From Lineus longissimus (lineage: Eukaryota; Nemertea; Pilidiophora; Heteronemertea; Lineidae): a DNA stretch of 64,000 bases. Position 1 is the first letter of the stretch. Every line of letters begins with the position of its first letter. The stretch lies in contig NC_088311.1 of the NCBI RefSeq assembly GCF_910592395.1, positions 20,030,501 through 20,094,500 of the forward strand, read 5' to 3'. Of this stretch, positions 9,641 through 24,310 are shown in pieces. The translations under genes were made by a program, and so were the position numbers. The notes under the pieces were generated by a model. It searched no databases and was not told where the DNA came from. It saw only the letters and a program-made list of their open reading frames with translations.

Positions 9641-11417
9641 TTGGATGATTCCACATCAGCAATCAACCCACTCCCTGCCTGATTGCTAAGACAGCCTAAA
9701 TCAATTTCTTCAGCTGAGAAGGCTACAGTTTGCGGAGCACTGGGGCAAGTCAGTGGCCAAGACCACCCGCTGAGTGATTTCCCTGACTAGAAAGCCGCAC
9801 TTGAGCTTGGGCATGCCATCCTGGATTTTTTGCTTTCCTTCCTTGAAGACAAATTGACTTCATGTCCCAATTTGCAACTTATATGCACATCATATGACGA
9901 TTTACCACCTCTATGTTCTGCCCCAAGCATTTCTATATGTCTATTTCAAATCTCAAGTTGTCGAAACTGCCTTTCCGAATGCTGACAATTAAGCAAACCT
10001 GAGGAGACCAACTGCATTAATTCTACAACACCCCTTGATGATATACTTCTACCAGGCAGATTGTTGAGACAGCCAAGATTGATTTATTCTGATGTGTTCT
10101 GCAAGAGCAGTGGGGCAAGTCATAGCCGACATCATCCAGTGAGTGAATTCCCTAGTGTGACTAGATATCTGCACGCAAACTTAGACATGATAAACATGTA
10201 CTTGAGTGAGCAATACCTTGATTAGAAACTATAGCGGCCACTGCCCAGCAGTGGACGCTCCTGCTCAGCACTGGGTCAGGTGCAGGACAAAAATAGCTTC
10301 TGCACCAAAAAGGTTAAGCTAAGGTTTCCTTCATCCATTAATCCTCCAGTTTGCATTGGCCCCACATCAAAGGATGAGTATTGGCAACGTTAAAAATCAT
10401 ACTGATATCAGCTTATTGCTCCACTCTCATTTGCACAGAGGGAGTTGTATTTCATAATGTTCGGACCAAACGGTCTAATTTCATGAAATGTTGAGAAATT
10501 GCAGAGCATGGATCGATCAGCTAGGCCCCAGGTGTGAAGCACTCAAAGATTTTCTAGATTCTTGTACGCTACCAATACTGAGGAAAACATGTAAACATCG
10601 CCAGATGCTTCATGTGAATCAATGCCAATGTTCAGACAAAACCACCAAAAGTAAGACATCTGCAGCCTATTTCACCCAAGCAGACCAAGAGAACGTAGGC
10701 ACTAGTAGTATATATGGAAAGTGTTTTGGGCCCAGTTAGGCTGGTCCAGACTTGTGATTGATCAATAAAAATAAACTGATGATTGGCGATTTTTTTTTGT
10801 TTTGCCACCTGGATTGCTTATAACTTGGCTGAAAAATCATTTTCTTAACAACGAATTGTTGGCATTTCTGACAGGCAGCCATACAGACAGATGAGCAAGT
10901 AATGGTATGTTGACTGCAACAAGGAATACTGGAAGGTATATTCGAATAACACGGAGATACAACATTATACCTCTGATAATGAGAGCTCAGCATTCTGCAA
11001 CTGTGACGTTGCTCTATAGTAACCAGCAAGTCCCAGATTTCAGGGAGTCAACTGATTTCGCTGGCCGTGCAATAGGAAGCAACATTGCTTAAACCAACCC
11101 AACGAACTGTCTGACATTGTTTATCTGAAGGCTCTCAAAGCAGGGAACCTGCGACTGCAACCTGACAACACTGATCACAGACATGACAGATATCGAATAA
11201 AAAACCAAGTATCCAACAACAAGAACCAAATTTGCTAATGCAGCCTTCCAATTGCACCCAGACACAGCACCAATATGGTATCCTCTAACTATAGGACAAT
11301 ATTTCCGATTTACATGACAAACAGCAGGGAGACAAGAGACAGTTGAGCTAACATTGAATTGAGTAGGATTGTCCAACTACCAGCTCAAGGTGACGACCAC
11401 AGAGTCACATGGGTGAT

Positions 11418-11515
11418 ATGAATAAAGACTAGCAAATGCTTTTATCTAAAACTCCATTAACACTGGGCCTTTCTGTACAAAATCGAAGTAAAAGCATTTG
11501 CTAGACTTTATTCAT
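11418..11515. repeat. fold-back repeat with 27-bp arms
   Basis: Left arm 11418-11444 (atgaataaagactagcaaat, then gctttta) and right arm 11489-11515 are inverted copies with one mismatch, around a 44-bp loop. Almost the same left arm (atgaataaaaactagcataa) occurs at about 47566 inside the larger element that starts at 47352, so this looks like a relic of that family. Confidence 0.75.
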
Positions 11516-11668
11516 CAGCCATTGACTTATATTTGACAATGGGAAGAAGTGCAGGCGGCACCTAGAAGGAACGATACACTGTAGAAGGAGGTCTACAGTC
11601 ACGGGAGCTTCTGCAGTAAACCTGGCAGCTTGGAAATTTCGATGACTTCTACACCTACCAATCATGAA

Positions 11669-12880
<1,212 letters not shown>

Positions 12881-12964
12881 AACAAAAAGAACTAAAATAC
12901 TATTGCTCAGGATATTACTGAAGGAGTGTTTGAAATGGACTGTCAGACATGTCAGGGAGTCTGT

Positions 12965-13200
12965 TAGAGTGGCACAGTGGAAACATCAGCACCTGTCACC
13001 TTTGAGATCCTGAATTAGATTTCTGGTCGGTTCCGGGACACTCATGTGATAGAGATGTGGACTCTCTCTGACAGCTAAAGGTTTCCTCCAGACTCTCCAG
13101 TTTCCTCCTACTAACACTACAATCGCCCAATATTGTTTATAGAGCTAATAATGTCCTGTTTGATGCTCAGCTCTCAACTCAGTATTTTTTAACTGTTTAA
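12965..13200 (+). mobile_element. tRNA-derived SINE-like element
   Basis: A box-like sequence (tggcacagtgg) at about 12970 is followed about 40 bp later by a B-box-like sequence (gaattagatttc, compare GGTTCRANNCC). Then comes gggacactcatgtgatagag, a tRNA-unrelated body and a gtttcctcc motif seen in many vertebrate and invertebrate SINEs. No folded tRNA with a clean acceptor stem is present. Part of the head is degraded, and I could not fix the ends exactly. Confidence 0.5.
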
Positions 13201-14029
13201 AATCTGCCCACGAAAGCACCAAATAACGTTTTTTGAAGAAAACTCTGTAAAAAATAACAACTTGTGAAAATACAATTCACAGTAACATATGGGCGCTTGG
13301 CATCCAAGCTGCATTCCCACACTTACCTATTTCGGTAATAGTCAGATTCATGTTTCCTGAGAACGTCCTCATTAGATCCTCAGAATTCGCAACATAAATC
13401 CAAAAATCCAAGCACCAGATGGAATGCAATCCGATATCACATGCACCCGTTTTCAATACAAAGGTTTTGAAGCCAGAACAGATCTTTACCACAGCGAGAA
13501 CAGACCAGCCACCTCAGGACAAATATTGACAGAACGTCTCCAAACGTCCTAACCATGTACTCCTCTATACATCGAGATGAAAGTCATTCCTAAAGCCAAA
13601 CCTGTCTACTCCTCCAGCAATGAATAAAATATACTACACCACAATGACATTTCCAGATAATAACTAGGCACAATTTAGAAGAAATAAGCGCATTTTGGCT
13701 CTATTTTACGGTACTGGTAATACGCCATGACCATTGAGATCTATCGATGATGTTGCCCACACTTTTCAATCGATGCAGAAAACAGGTCTGCCTGTACATG
13801 CATTCAAGAACAGCCTTGTCTACTCGCTGGATGGTGATGATAAGCTGCTTGGAGCAGGCTTGTTGATTGTCAGGGAGGCTGGTGGGTAGTCTATCTTGGG
13901 TAGGGGTGCACGATGGAGTTAGAGGTGCTGGGTTGGTTGTCGTAGATTACACTGGGAATGTGATATTGTCATGGCTTACGGTGTTTGGGTGCGTGGGTGG
14001 TATAGTTATGGCTTTGGTACTGTTATGTG
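13201..14029. other. MPDZ-like long intron, unfeatured stretch
   Basis: About 0.8 kb with no recognisable exon, repeat or transposon end on either strand. Confidence 0.4.
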
Positions 14030-14700
14030 TTACAGGTGGGATGTGGTGGCCAGATACAGCAGCCTAAATATGGGTGGGTGTAACACCTATATGGCTGCCC
14101 TACTGTCATGTTTTGCAGGTGGGATGTGGGTGCATGTAAGACATGCCTTGACTATGGTCATGTGTTACAGCTTGATTCAGGTAGATGTAACACTATGGCT
14201 ACCCTACTGTCATGTGTTGCAGGTCGGATGTGGGTGCATGTAAGACATGCCTTGACTATGGTCATGTGTTGCAGCTTGAATCAGGTAGATGTAACACTAT
14301 GGCTACCCTACTGTCATGTGTTGCAGGTCGGATGTGGGTGCATGTAAGACATGCCTTGACTATGGTCATGTGTTACAGCTTGAATCAGGTAGATGTAACA
14401 CTATGGCTACCCTACTGTCATGTGTTGCAGGTCGGATGTGGGTGCATGTAAGACATGCCTTGACTATGGTCATGTGTTGCAGCTTGAATCAGGTAGATGT
14501 AACACTATGGCTACCCTACTGTCATGTGTTGCAGGTGGGATGTGGGTGCATGTAAGACATGCCTTGACTATGGTCATGTGTTGCAGCTTGAATCAGGTAG
14601 ATGTAACACTATGTCTACCCTACTGTCATGTTTTGCAGGTGGGATGTAGGTGCTTGTATTAAAAGACATGGCTTGACTTTTGTCATGTGTTACAGCTTGG
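14030..14700. repeat. 104-bp minisatellite, about six copies
   Basis: Units containing gcaggtcggatgtgggtgca, gacatgccttgactatggtc and caggtagatgtaacactatg repeat every 104 bp, with starts near 14106, 14210, 14314, 14418, 14522 and a partial one near 14626. A diverged unit lies just before them at about 14030. Inner copies are almost identical while the outer ones are diverged, as expected for an array homogenised from its middle. The overlapping 79-80-codon frames come from the repeat. Confidence 0.95.
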
Positions 14701-17426
14701 ATATGAGTGGAGAATGAGGTGCATTTCAATACCTATAGTTATTCTCATTGATTACTTGAGCTCGGCTGAGAGAAATGGCTTGATTGGAAAACAGCTAACA
14801 GAATAGGTCTGGCTGTCTGCAAACATTTACATTGGTCGATCAACAGCTGGCCGCATGGTATTTGATGAATGCTTGTCAGGTGTCGGATGTGGCCATCGGG
14901 TCAGGAAGTGCAGAAAAATTGATCTCGTGCTTAAAGGCCTACACTGTATGTGTACATTGTTTTCGTCTGTGTCACATGTAAATAGAAATAGAAACATTGC
15001 CGATGTACAGTAACCAGACACATTAACATGATGAAAATTCCATATTTATTCCATATTCATAATGATGTCACAGATATCGGCTCAGCTGCAGACCGACCCC
15101 AGTCAATTGAATCTGTTCAATTATCTGTTTCAACGTGGCCAATAACTGCTGCCTAAATACTCCTCTCAAAGGACCATATATTATCAAAGGACCTCTTTCT
15201 TCGAATCATCCTTTTCATGCAATGGACACCTGAAGACAGCACAACACTTTCAAGGAGTCATCTGAAAGGAAAGGACTTTTTTCTTTCCAGGGCCATTATA
15301 TACTACACATTGCCTTCAGCAAGTGTCTTAGACCAAATTCCCACCACGACCATTTCATCCAGATGATTAGTGTGTCTGTGTGAGGCATGTCTCGACTCAG
15401 TAATGAGACCAGCCAAATCAGCTTACGCTGAACCCGTCTTTAGCAACTACTCCGAGGCAGAGAAATCCTCTGGGATCCTTCCCTAGATCGCAGATCGTAG
15501 AGACAGGCTGCATAAGTGGGCAATGCATAGGATGAACATGTACATGTAAATCAGTCACTCCTGTCAGGTTCTGCAAGGCCTGTTATTATTATTTCTGTGA
15601 GTTTTCAAACATGTACATGTTGCAAAAGTCAAATGCCTGCCAAAATAAGTGGGTTTTCAATAATTCTTTGCCAGCTCTGGCCTTTCTTGTGAGTAGGACA
15701 AAACAGAAAGGGTAAGCTCACAAGGAGGTTGCTGCTACTTGCCACACCATGCCGTCCGCGATATCGACCACAGCCAAATCAATCAACAAGTAAGCTGATA
15801 CATCTCAAGCCCTAGTGATCACTCAACATCAGCCAAACCCCTCCGGAGACTGCCGTAATCACTGACATGATCAGAAGCCATGTGGAACTACCACGTCATC
15901 AGCAAGACTGCAGTCGATATCGATCTCGACTGTGATCTTATCATCCTTACGAGTTTGACTGAGAAGGAACCATATGTGGACACTACCCTAAGCCATGGAA
16001 GAGCTATTACCTGACTTGAAACTGAACAAAAACTCAAACCATTGCTGAGTTTGATTTTGAGTGCAGGTTGCAGTATAACTGATTCTTGTTGCAGGAACCT
16101 GTAGAAAACACCGCAAACAAGAGATTTTTGTTGCATGCGAAAATAATTACAGGTTGCAGCGTCAAGAATCGTCTTTCGGTGCTCAAGGTTGCTGCAAAAC
16201 ATGAATCCTGACTAATCACACATGGTCCAGCTCATCAAATACAACCCCATAAAATCTCATCAGATATTGTAAAAAGTAATAAAACATGCATAATTGAGTT
16301 AATGACAAGATTTTTAATGGGATATATCATTGCAGTTTGAATATAATGTTTTCAAATGAGAAATTCATAGGCAAGGAAACTATTGTGCAGGTAGAAGGCC
16401 AAAGGTGTCAAGAGAACAGTACATGATTCAAATCTGGGGAAGATCACCGCTGTGCTCTTCTTAGTATTCTTGAGCAAGACACCTTACATGCCTATAATTC
16501 TACATAGTTCTGTTTTTCAAATAAGACATAAAAGAGCCACCAGTTGGGTTCCTCCGCTAAATAAAAAATAGGCCATTCCACCTGGCAGCCACCTGTATAT
16601 TGTGGGGATGCAAAAATGCACATAAGTTCGACAGTGTAACATTCCTTAGAGAATGATTTCCCCATGCAAGAATGAAGGCAGAAGAGGAAGAATTAATGTT
16701 GTTGATCATTAAGATCCTGTGTACCATGCCAAAGCCATTTATCATCATCATCATCATTGTGGTCTCATCTCCGACATCAGTTATTTTTCTTTATCATCAT
16801 CAACATCATCATCATCATCATCATGGTCATCATCTTCACCATCAATGTCACACAGAGGTTTTGACTTAACTAGCTGTATTCTGAAACAGGTTTAACGCAA
16901 GCACTTCACACAGCAAATGCAAATTTGGCTACAAAAGACAATTAGGACATGTAGAATGCAGCCTGCGTTAGGACTTCTGCAGCTGCTGCCTTTTGCATTG
17001 ATTGATTGGTTTGCAACATTAATTCAATATGCATAGTAGAGTGTTCAAGACTTTCTAATAGTCGTTTGGGCAGCGATTACAAATTGGTTGTGTCAGAAAC
17101 GAAGTTGATTTAATGATTTAAGGAGCTCGATAATGACTTGCACCTCGCTAATAAATCATGGAATAGTTGGAAATGAAGTGATAGAGTCCTTGGAGTAAGA
17201 TGGTAATCTTGAATCAAATTGTGAGAAACATTGCAGAGGTGACAGTGTTTGAGTCTTTACTTCTCGGGTAGTGGGATATCATTATCACAATTGATAAAAC
17301 AGAATAAATTGCATGTCACAATACATTTATTTGCGTGTTATCAACCCACCTCGGTCAACGTAACTAGAGCTGTATAGCCATGCCTCAAGGACAGTCAGAC
17401 TGCATGGCCCAATTAGTGAACAAATA
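14701..17426. other. MPDZ-like long intron, central part
   Basis: Intronic sequence holding one dispersed-repeat copy (16030-16200) and an (ATC)n microsatellite (about 16740-16850). Nothing else was recognised. The His-rich and Met-rich frames across (ATC)n are artefacts. Confidence 0.45.
16030..16200. repeat. dispersed repeat with CAAGAGATTTTTGTTGCA, copy 1
   Basis: Contains ttcttgttgcaggaacctgt, accgcaaacaagagattttt and gttgcatgcgaaaa. Related sequence is found at 25640-25745, 42675-42790 and 52560-52735. The family has internal inverted words (caagagatttttg against a caaaaatcacttg-like sequence), suggesting a fold-back transposon. Boundaries are approximate. Confidence 0.5.
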
Positions 17427-18465
17427 ATGAAATGGCCAGGGCCATTGTGCTCACCTCATGTGGAGGAAAGATGGATAAAGAGCATGGTATTGTGTCATGT
17501 AGTGTTAGGTTTGATGTAGGTCCAAGCAATTACAATTTCCCCAAAATGGCCAATTTACAGTACATTCGACCTCTGTGACCTTGAAAAGTAGGTCAAATCA
17601 AAGAAGACCCGGGTGACACATTGAATGGTTGTTAGAATTAGATGTACCTATGATATAAAATTGGTGCCAATCGGGCAAGTCATTACTAGGAATAATGGCA
17701 TTTTGAAGAATTTAGGATTTGGCCCCCTCCCTGGAGGCCAAACGGCAAATCAGATCGGACCAAACTTCGGTACCTGAGATCACCTGGCCAAGGGGTCTAT
17801 GTGTACTTAATTTGTGATCAATAGTCATTGCAGTTAAGAAACGTGCCATAGTTACGGCCTGACGGCGAATTTATGCCATTTGACCTCTGTGACCTTGACA
17901 AGAAGGTCAAATTAAAAACCTGTGTGACATATACTGTATGGTGGTTAGATGTACCCATGATATCAAATTGGTGGCAATCGGGCAAGAAGTTAAGGAATAA
18001 TCACATTTTTAAGGTTTTTGAATTTTGCCCCCTGGTGGTCAAGTGGTGAATCATATTGGACCAAACTTTGGTCCCTGAGATCACCTGACTAAGGGGTAAA
18101 TGTGTACCAAATTTGGTATCAATAGTCATTGCAGTTTAGAAACGTGCCATCGTTACATCCTAACGGCCAATTTACACCATTTGACCTCTGTGACCTTGAA
18201 AAGGAGGTCAAATCAAAAACCCGGAGGATATATGATGCACCTTTGCTAGAAGTACCTACCATATTTTTTTCAAAATTTCCCGACTACTATTAAGGGAGAT
18301 ATTGCATATTTTCACTTTTAACGTTTGGCCCCCTGGTGGCCAAACCATGAAACGAATCGGACCGAAACTTGGTCTCCAAGGTGTCATTACATAAGGGTAC
18401 ATGTGTTCCAAGTTTCAACTCAATAGCTCTAACAGTTACGAAACGTGCCCTGCTAACGGACGACG

Positions 18466-18557
<92 letters not shown>

Positions 18558-18608
18558 ACGACGGACGCCACGGTATGGGATAAGCTCACCTCTGCTAAGA
18601 GGTGAGCT
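17427..18608 (+). mobile_element. microsatellite-tailed non-autonomous element (HINE-like), copy B
   Basis: Same structure and almost the same sequence as 11669-12880, in the same orientation 4.5 kb away in the same intron. It starts atgaaatggccaggg and ends in (ACG)n, with about 29 clean units against about 39 in copy A, plus the gctcacctc/gaggtgagct hairpin. Only scattered single-base differences from copy A are visible by eye, so insertion or duplication was fairly recent. Confidence 0.75.
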
Positions 18609-21600
18609 AAAAAGCCAATTACTTATGAGGATTATACTTAATGGAGCTCTAATTGGGTCAGGTGAACCAGAAAACTCTTGCCTGCTTAAGTTTGCATGAT
18701 AGAAACAGAAGGATGGGGAAGAACTGAACTGAGATAGTAAAAAAACTTGGCATAGGGAAATTGTTAGGGGTCTTCTCAAATTTTAATAATACAAGACTAA
18801 TCGTGAGCTCAACAGTAATACTGGATGTGTACATGTATGAATTTTTCTGAATGCAACCACAATTTAACATTCTTTCTGGTACAGTACACTAGTATGAGAT
18901 GGTCCCCTTTAAGCATTTTGAGATGTTCCCCTTTCAAAAAGTTGCCCTTTTCCCTGCTTTCGGTACATGTGCTTAACGCTCTTAGCCATGGGAAAAACTG
19001 CCATTAACCATAATATACTCATAGTCATTAGCTGAAAACATACTTCAAAACCATTAGCAACACATCATCATCATTTAGGCTGGTGTCAATTCAGCGAAAG
19101 GGATTTGGCTGTAATCTTTGAAAGTTTCTTATTAGCAAAAACATCCCCCCTTCTCTGTTTTTTTTGGTTAAAACATTTTTACCAGATCCCTGCTGACGCA
19201 TTGAGATAGTGTCAGACATGACACTGGTCCCATTGCGGTATCTCACTAATGCGATATTCCATATATGGAATCTCCCAGCATGCTCTAGTAGGCACATGAT
19301 GGATTATCGTAATCATGGGAAAACATGACGCCGCTGCGGTGAGAACATTCTCGTGTTTGGGCGATATTCTGAAATATTTATTTTTATGAATCAAGTCGTA
19401 TATAGCTAACCATATTCTAATACATTGCACTTTGAATAATTAATGTTACACCATAACTAACTTAACATCAATCTCCATCGAAACACAATTTATCGGAAAT
19501 TACCACAATTAGCCCTGTCAAGATAATGACCAATCAGTTGATTTACTAACTTTTTAACGAACAGTTAATCATTACCGTCATTTTATCAATAATGCCCCAG
19601 ACATGTAACCAGTTTAAAGATAAGAATTCTGCTAATTGAAGTTTTTTATCAAGTTTTAAGTATAACTTCAGAAATGGTTCGTCTTTGGAGCGGGCTTTAA
19701 AGGAGGGCTACATGTACATGTATAGGCAGGAGCCATTTGGTCAATTTGGTTGTTTTCAGGTGATTAATATGCACAGTTAGAGGACAGTATCTCGTTCTAA
19801 TTAACAAACAACAACAATTTTCTGTATCCTCTTGATAGGAGAGACCCTACTGGCAACTTCATGTAGCTTAATCACTAATCTTAATCGGACCAATCTTATA
19901 AGCACTGAAAGTTTTGGACATGGTGGGGTCGAAACCCTAATCTGATACATCTGTAGTGATCTTGGGCAGATCACTTTACTGTGAATGTCTAAGCCTTTCC
20001 AGTAGAGACCTAATACATATTCAAAGTTATATTTTGAATTTTGTCTTTACCATTTTGCCACTAAATTATATTCCCCTTCATACATGTTGATATCTCATCT
20101 GATTATGAACCTCCAAGAAATGTCCGTGATTCGATCAAGGCACTCTGAGTCCCCTCTCAATCATCTTCATATAATCAGATCTATATTGTTCATGATATTG
20201 ATGGGCTGCTGACCTAACGGTATCGAGTGGCAGGCGAATGTTTATGAAGACGCTCGGTCACTACATGAGATGCCTAGCGAAAGTTGGAGATTGATATTGT
20301 GGCCAAAGATAGTCAAGTGCTTTGATGATATGCAAGAATTGTTGTTTAAAGAAGGGAGTACAACAGTTTGAGTGGTTAGAATGCCTCTTTGAAATGGAAT
20401 GTCGTCTTCATTCTGCATTCATCCTTTTACTTGGTGACACGATAGGCACCTCAAGGCACTCACCCACTCTCGTGGTGACTTGATAGCTACATATTGACGT
20501 GACGTGATACCCACGACAGTGCACTGCACGCCCACTGACATGGTGACATGTTAGCCACATACTCACCCATTCTTGCAATTTGGAGCTATAACTGACATTC
20601 TGTTGAGAATATATTGAAAGAAAACTACCACATATCAACCATCTTTACAATATTTCTATTCTATTTCAAACCCCAAAACGACCCCTAAATGACAATTGTG
20701 GGTTAAACCAGAAGACATGCTTCTTGGACTCATGGGGTTAAAATTCCAGCCAATGTTGCCGGTGCCTAACGACCTGCCTTTGACCTTTATCCGGTGATAT
20801 CTCTCCCGAGACCGGTATATCACGTTTCACGCTAGCTTCTTGTTTATGGCTCCTTTATCTGGCCGGTAATGGTTGATCTTTGTCGAGGAGTGGGACCCCA
20901 TGTGTCGTTGGCTAAATCACCATCTATGTGTTACTGTAAACCTGGGCGTGGTATATTTGTAGATCTTGCGAATAATATTGATTCGTGAAAATCAAAGCAA
21001 AAAAACTATGAATTATGATTGGAAAAACGTGCCAAAATTTTGTAGTCCACCGAAATAAAAATCATGAAATTTAAACTTTTTAGAGATTTTAGCAATTTTC
21101 GTGAATAGGAAGAAACCTGCAAGACAGTGACCATATGGTCTCGACTCAAGATTACCAAACCTGCCCATATCTGTTCCCTCCCTGATGTATGATAATGACT
21201 CTCATCAGACCATGTCAATTTCACCCACGGGCTATCCAGCCCGGTGAAACACGCAAGAAACGCCGAGCGCCAAGCATCTTCACCGTCACTTATTTGCCGA
21301 ACTTCCAACAGGTTTCAACGGAATCTACAGAATTGCTCCGTTTCCATGGCAACTGTCAATATAAATGCTCTGCGGTCAGAAAGCGATGCTGGAGGATATT
21401 CGCCAAGGTGTTCATACCCCGCAGTTTTGACAGCGTAGACAAATAACCCGGGGCTATTATAGAGGTCAAGTGGGGGGAGAAGGGGGAGGTAGATCAGGCC
21501 CTTTTTTCTCGGGCATCATTAATGCATAACACCCTGTTACGGTATTACATCATTTTCGCAGGATTTTCTTGCGATTATGAGAGAATGACATGTTGACAGA

Positions 21601-22047
21601 AACATGTGAATATGAAAATATGTAGGCTATGTTTTATAAACAATATGATCATGACATAAGTTATTCTACACACCCTTCCTATTATTCCTAAGCTTACTTT
21701 GGAGCAAAGCTTTCTCTATAACATTCGAGGCTGGTGGCTTTGTCTGTGACATCACTACTGAACAGACAGCACCACCATCATAAGAAGGGTGTAGAGGGTG
21801 AGCTAAAATGTCAATGGCTTGGCTAGCTTCTTGTCTTGTATTGTCCAGAGCTCTGACAACACGATGCCACAAAACAAAACATTTGTGTTCTATTCAAATA
21901 CAGTTTTTAAAGTCATCTATGACATGATCTCACAGACACTATCAGCGTGTGCTTCCAACTTTGACAATGGGTACTAACACAAATTAGCAAAGAACTTGGA
22001 TAATATAAGGGTCTACTATTAATCATAGTTAATAAAATTCGACTTAC
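18609..22047. other. MPDZ-like long intron, right part
   Basis: About 3.4 kb up to the acidic-linker exon. I found no exon, array or clear transposon. A segment around 19925-19990 (ggtcgaaaccctaatctg and nearby) looks faintly like a degraded SINE head, but no A box could be placed. Confidence 0.45.
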
Positions 22048-22117
22048 TCCTTGTGTAACCATACTCGTCCTCCTCTTCATCACTATCTGAGGTATCTTCC
22101 GGGATTGATGGAGCAGG
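22048..22117 (-). CDS. MPDZ: MPDZ-like gene, acidic linker exon
   Basis: 70 nt, in phase 0 after ttttttgcag, out in phase 1 at AGGA|gtaagt. Encodes PAPSIPEDTSDSDEEEDEYG and YTR. The junction codon gives Lys, so the protein runs DEEEDEYGYTR-KNIHKKYG into the second PDZ exon 14.7 kb away. An acidic run followed by an aromatic-G-Y-x-x-KNI motif is characteristic of the MPDZ linker, which supports both orthology and the absence of a missed exon in the long intron. Confidence 0.9.
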
Positions 22118-22128
22118 CTGCAAAAAAG

Positions 22129-22176
22129 AGGTCAAGGTCACCTGGCTACAATAAAGAGGTCATGAGGTCAAGGTCA
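22129..22176 (-). promoter_or_regulatory. cluster of AGGTCA half-sites beside the exon acceptor
   Basis: Five AGGTCA words occur in 48 bp on the plus strand: aggtcaaggtca at 22129-22140 and aggtcatgaggtcaaggtca at 22157-22176. AGGTCA is the nuclear-receptor core half-site. The cluster lies 12 bp upstream, in gene orientation, of the acidic-linker exon. It may be a chance repeat or a relic of the HINE-like elements, which carry the same word. Regulatory function is not shown. Confidence 0.25.
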
Positions 22177-23272
22177 TACCAGCAATGACAGAGGGCCAAA
22201 GGTCCTTGCTATTCCAAGTTTACTTTTTCATCTGAAGTGAACATGAGGTTTCCTTCTCTTCCGCTAGATGCCCAAATTTGGTTTCCTTTTCTGCTTTTTG
22301 ATTTTTCAAAGCACTTTACTTTCAAATATGTGAACCCAAGGAAAGCTTCTGTATGACCAAAGGCCTTGATCTTTTACAACACTATATTGCTCAGCAACCC
22401 TTATTTGTGAGGAAAGATAGTCCAATTTGATATTTTAAGGTCTTTTAAATTTGAAGCCAGGCTTCTGAAGTTAGGGGCTTCCCGAAATTTACCAGTCTAT
22501 TTGATAAAGGAGAGGCAACAATCAGGCAAGATTGAGACAGGTGCAGTGTCATCTCACGAATTAATTGAAAATTTAGTCCACAAACACTTAGAAAGGTGCA
22601 AAGGGATATAAATAGGTGCTGAGGCCAAAATAAATGTAATCTGTACTGTTTGCGACACTCTCCACACATGCAAGGAGTGTGGTCAGAACCGTCCTAAAGC
22701 TGTTTATCAGAACATTCCTTGAACCCATCTATCGGAGCTGGGATGTTTACAATAGACTTCTGCTGGGAAGACATCATTGGCCCCATCCATACATGTGCAA
22801 CTCCCTCACCAACGAAATGTGCAAGAACAGAAGTGCAGATATATAGAAAACAACCCAAAAACCATATCTAACAACCACGACAACATTCGAATAAAGGCAT
22901 CAGAAAAACCAAGACACTGACTACAACTCAGTTCAAAAGTAACATCTCTTGATGCATGCACCTTGTCTGTCATGATGGCATTTGCCCAGTAGATTCAGGC
23001 AAAAAGATTAATAAGACAGTTCCTAAAACACTAAATTCCACACCCAAGATGTGTCAGGAAGACACAACCTGAGCCTGTTCTCTGAAATGATGCGCAGGTA
23101 TGTTGTGCAGGCAAGTGGTGTTACTTGAGGTCTGAATGAACAGTGAACATAAGGGAAAGTAAAAGACAATGTTAAAGGAAGATGAGGATAATTGCAATGG
23201 CTTTAGATCAAGTTAACTGGACATTAAAGGACAACACAGAGAATGGAGGGAGACACAGTGCCACCTACTCAC

Positions 23273-23377
23273 CGTTAATTTTGGAGGGGACGATTTCGGT
23301 AAAGGTGGCGGTTCCTCGCCGTGATCTTCCGACACATTAGTGGCAAGTTTAGTGTTAGGGAGATCCTCGTCTCTCGG
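23273..23377 (-). CDS. MPDZ: MPDZ-like gene, proline-rich linker exon
   Basis: 105 nt, phase 0 both sides, acceptor ttcttccccaag, donor ACG|gtgagt. Encodes PRDEDLPNTKLATNVSEDHG and EEPPPLPKSSPPKLT. The EEPPPLPKS stretch is a polyproline motif of the sort found between PDZ domains in MPDZ/PATJ. No domain of its own. Phase and position between the first and second PDZ exons fit. Confidence 0.82.
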
Positions 23378-24310
23378 CTTGGGGAAGAAGGACGGGCAGA
23401 CGTTAAGCAAAGGTGGGAAGAGTTAGGTCTCCAAGAGAGGGCGCGCCACTAGTGTGCACACTGACAACTGGTCGATTACTGCATCGCTAGATTGGTTCAA
23501 CTCTCACGTCAGATGGATTATAAGAGCAGATGGAATTCCAAAGAACAAAATAACCTTTGAGCTGATCATGTTAATTCTTTTTACACAATCTCTGTCATTG
23601 ACATTTCACCCTTCATCAAACATGATATGTTAATGTCACGTTTTGTGATGATACTTTCATCTACACTTATGCAGATTAAAGGCCAGTTTCCCCAACAACT
23701 GTGTGGTAAACCATGCAGCTTTTATATGGGCAGTTCTTAGACAGCAATGCTGCAAAATTGCAGTGGTAAACCGCTGTACTGGTGAAATTTGACTTTTAAA
23801 TGCTGCATGATGATGTGCATCCTGACTCTCATGCGTTTGCGTCACCACTATCAGAATCCACGAGTGAGTGACTTAGCGATCTCAAGATGCTGTGAGGAGA
23901 GTTTCTCTTTGATCAGTACTACACAATGCACACAAAACTGACATATAGACACTTGCGAGTTAATTTGTTTAAAATAGCCTTGATGGAAGACTGACTCGCT
24001 GACATGGCTAACATTACTTCATCAGGAGTCCCAGATTTTCCAAATGATTCTCGTTGCATTTATACAGGGCAGCATAGCACACTAGTGGAGACATCTGATG
24101 GAGATTGGAAGAGTTATGTTACACGAGCTGAAGAAGACTGCATGGAATATTTCAACAAATGTTTAAAAAAGATCTTAACTGTTTGGCAATATAATACAGG
24201 AGGCATTCATTTAGGTTTTTTGAACAAGATGAAACCAGAAAACATCAATTTATGTAGCTCAACATTATGGGTTCTTCAGAAATATCACGCATTTTAGAGA
24301 AGTTATAATG

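Larger units (their letters stand above)
7626..11417. other. MPDZ-like long intron, left part
   Basis: First 3.8 kb of the 14.7-kb intron between the exons at 22048-22117 and 7125-7321. Apart from the short array at 8240-8345, a short (tagaa)n run near 8955 and the possible LINE-derived segment at 9240-9640, I see no gene and no exon. A segment near 10235-10275 has short inverted words (cccagcagtgg and ctcagcactggg) of unknown meaning. Confidence 0.5.

Noticed and set aside
24004-24297. 97-codon plus-strand frame (MANITSSGVPDFPNDSR...)
   Set aside because: Starts right after a stop codon, no recognisable motif, no splice context and opposite to the host gene; chance cannot be excluded, so not annotated as a gene.
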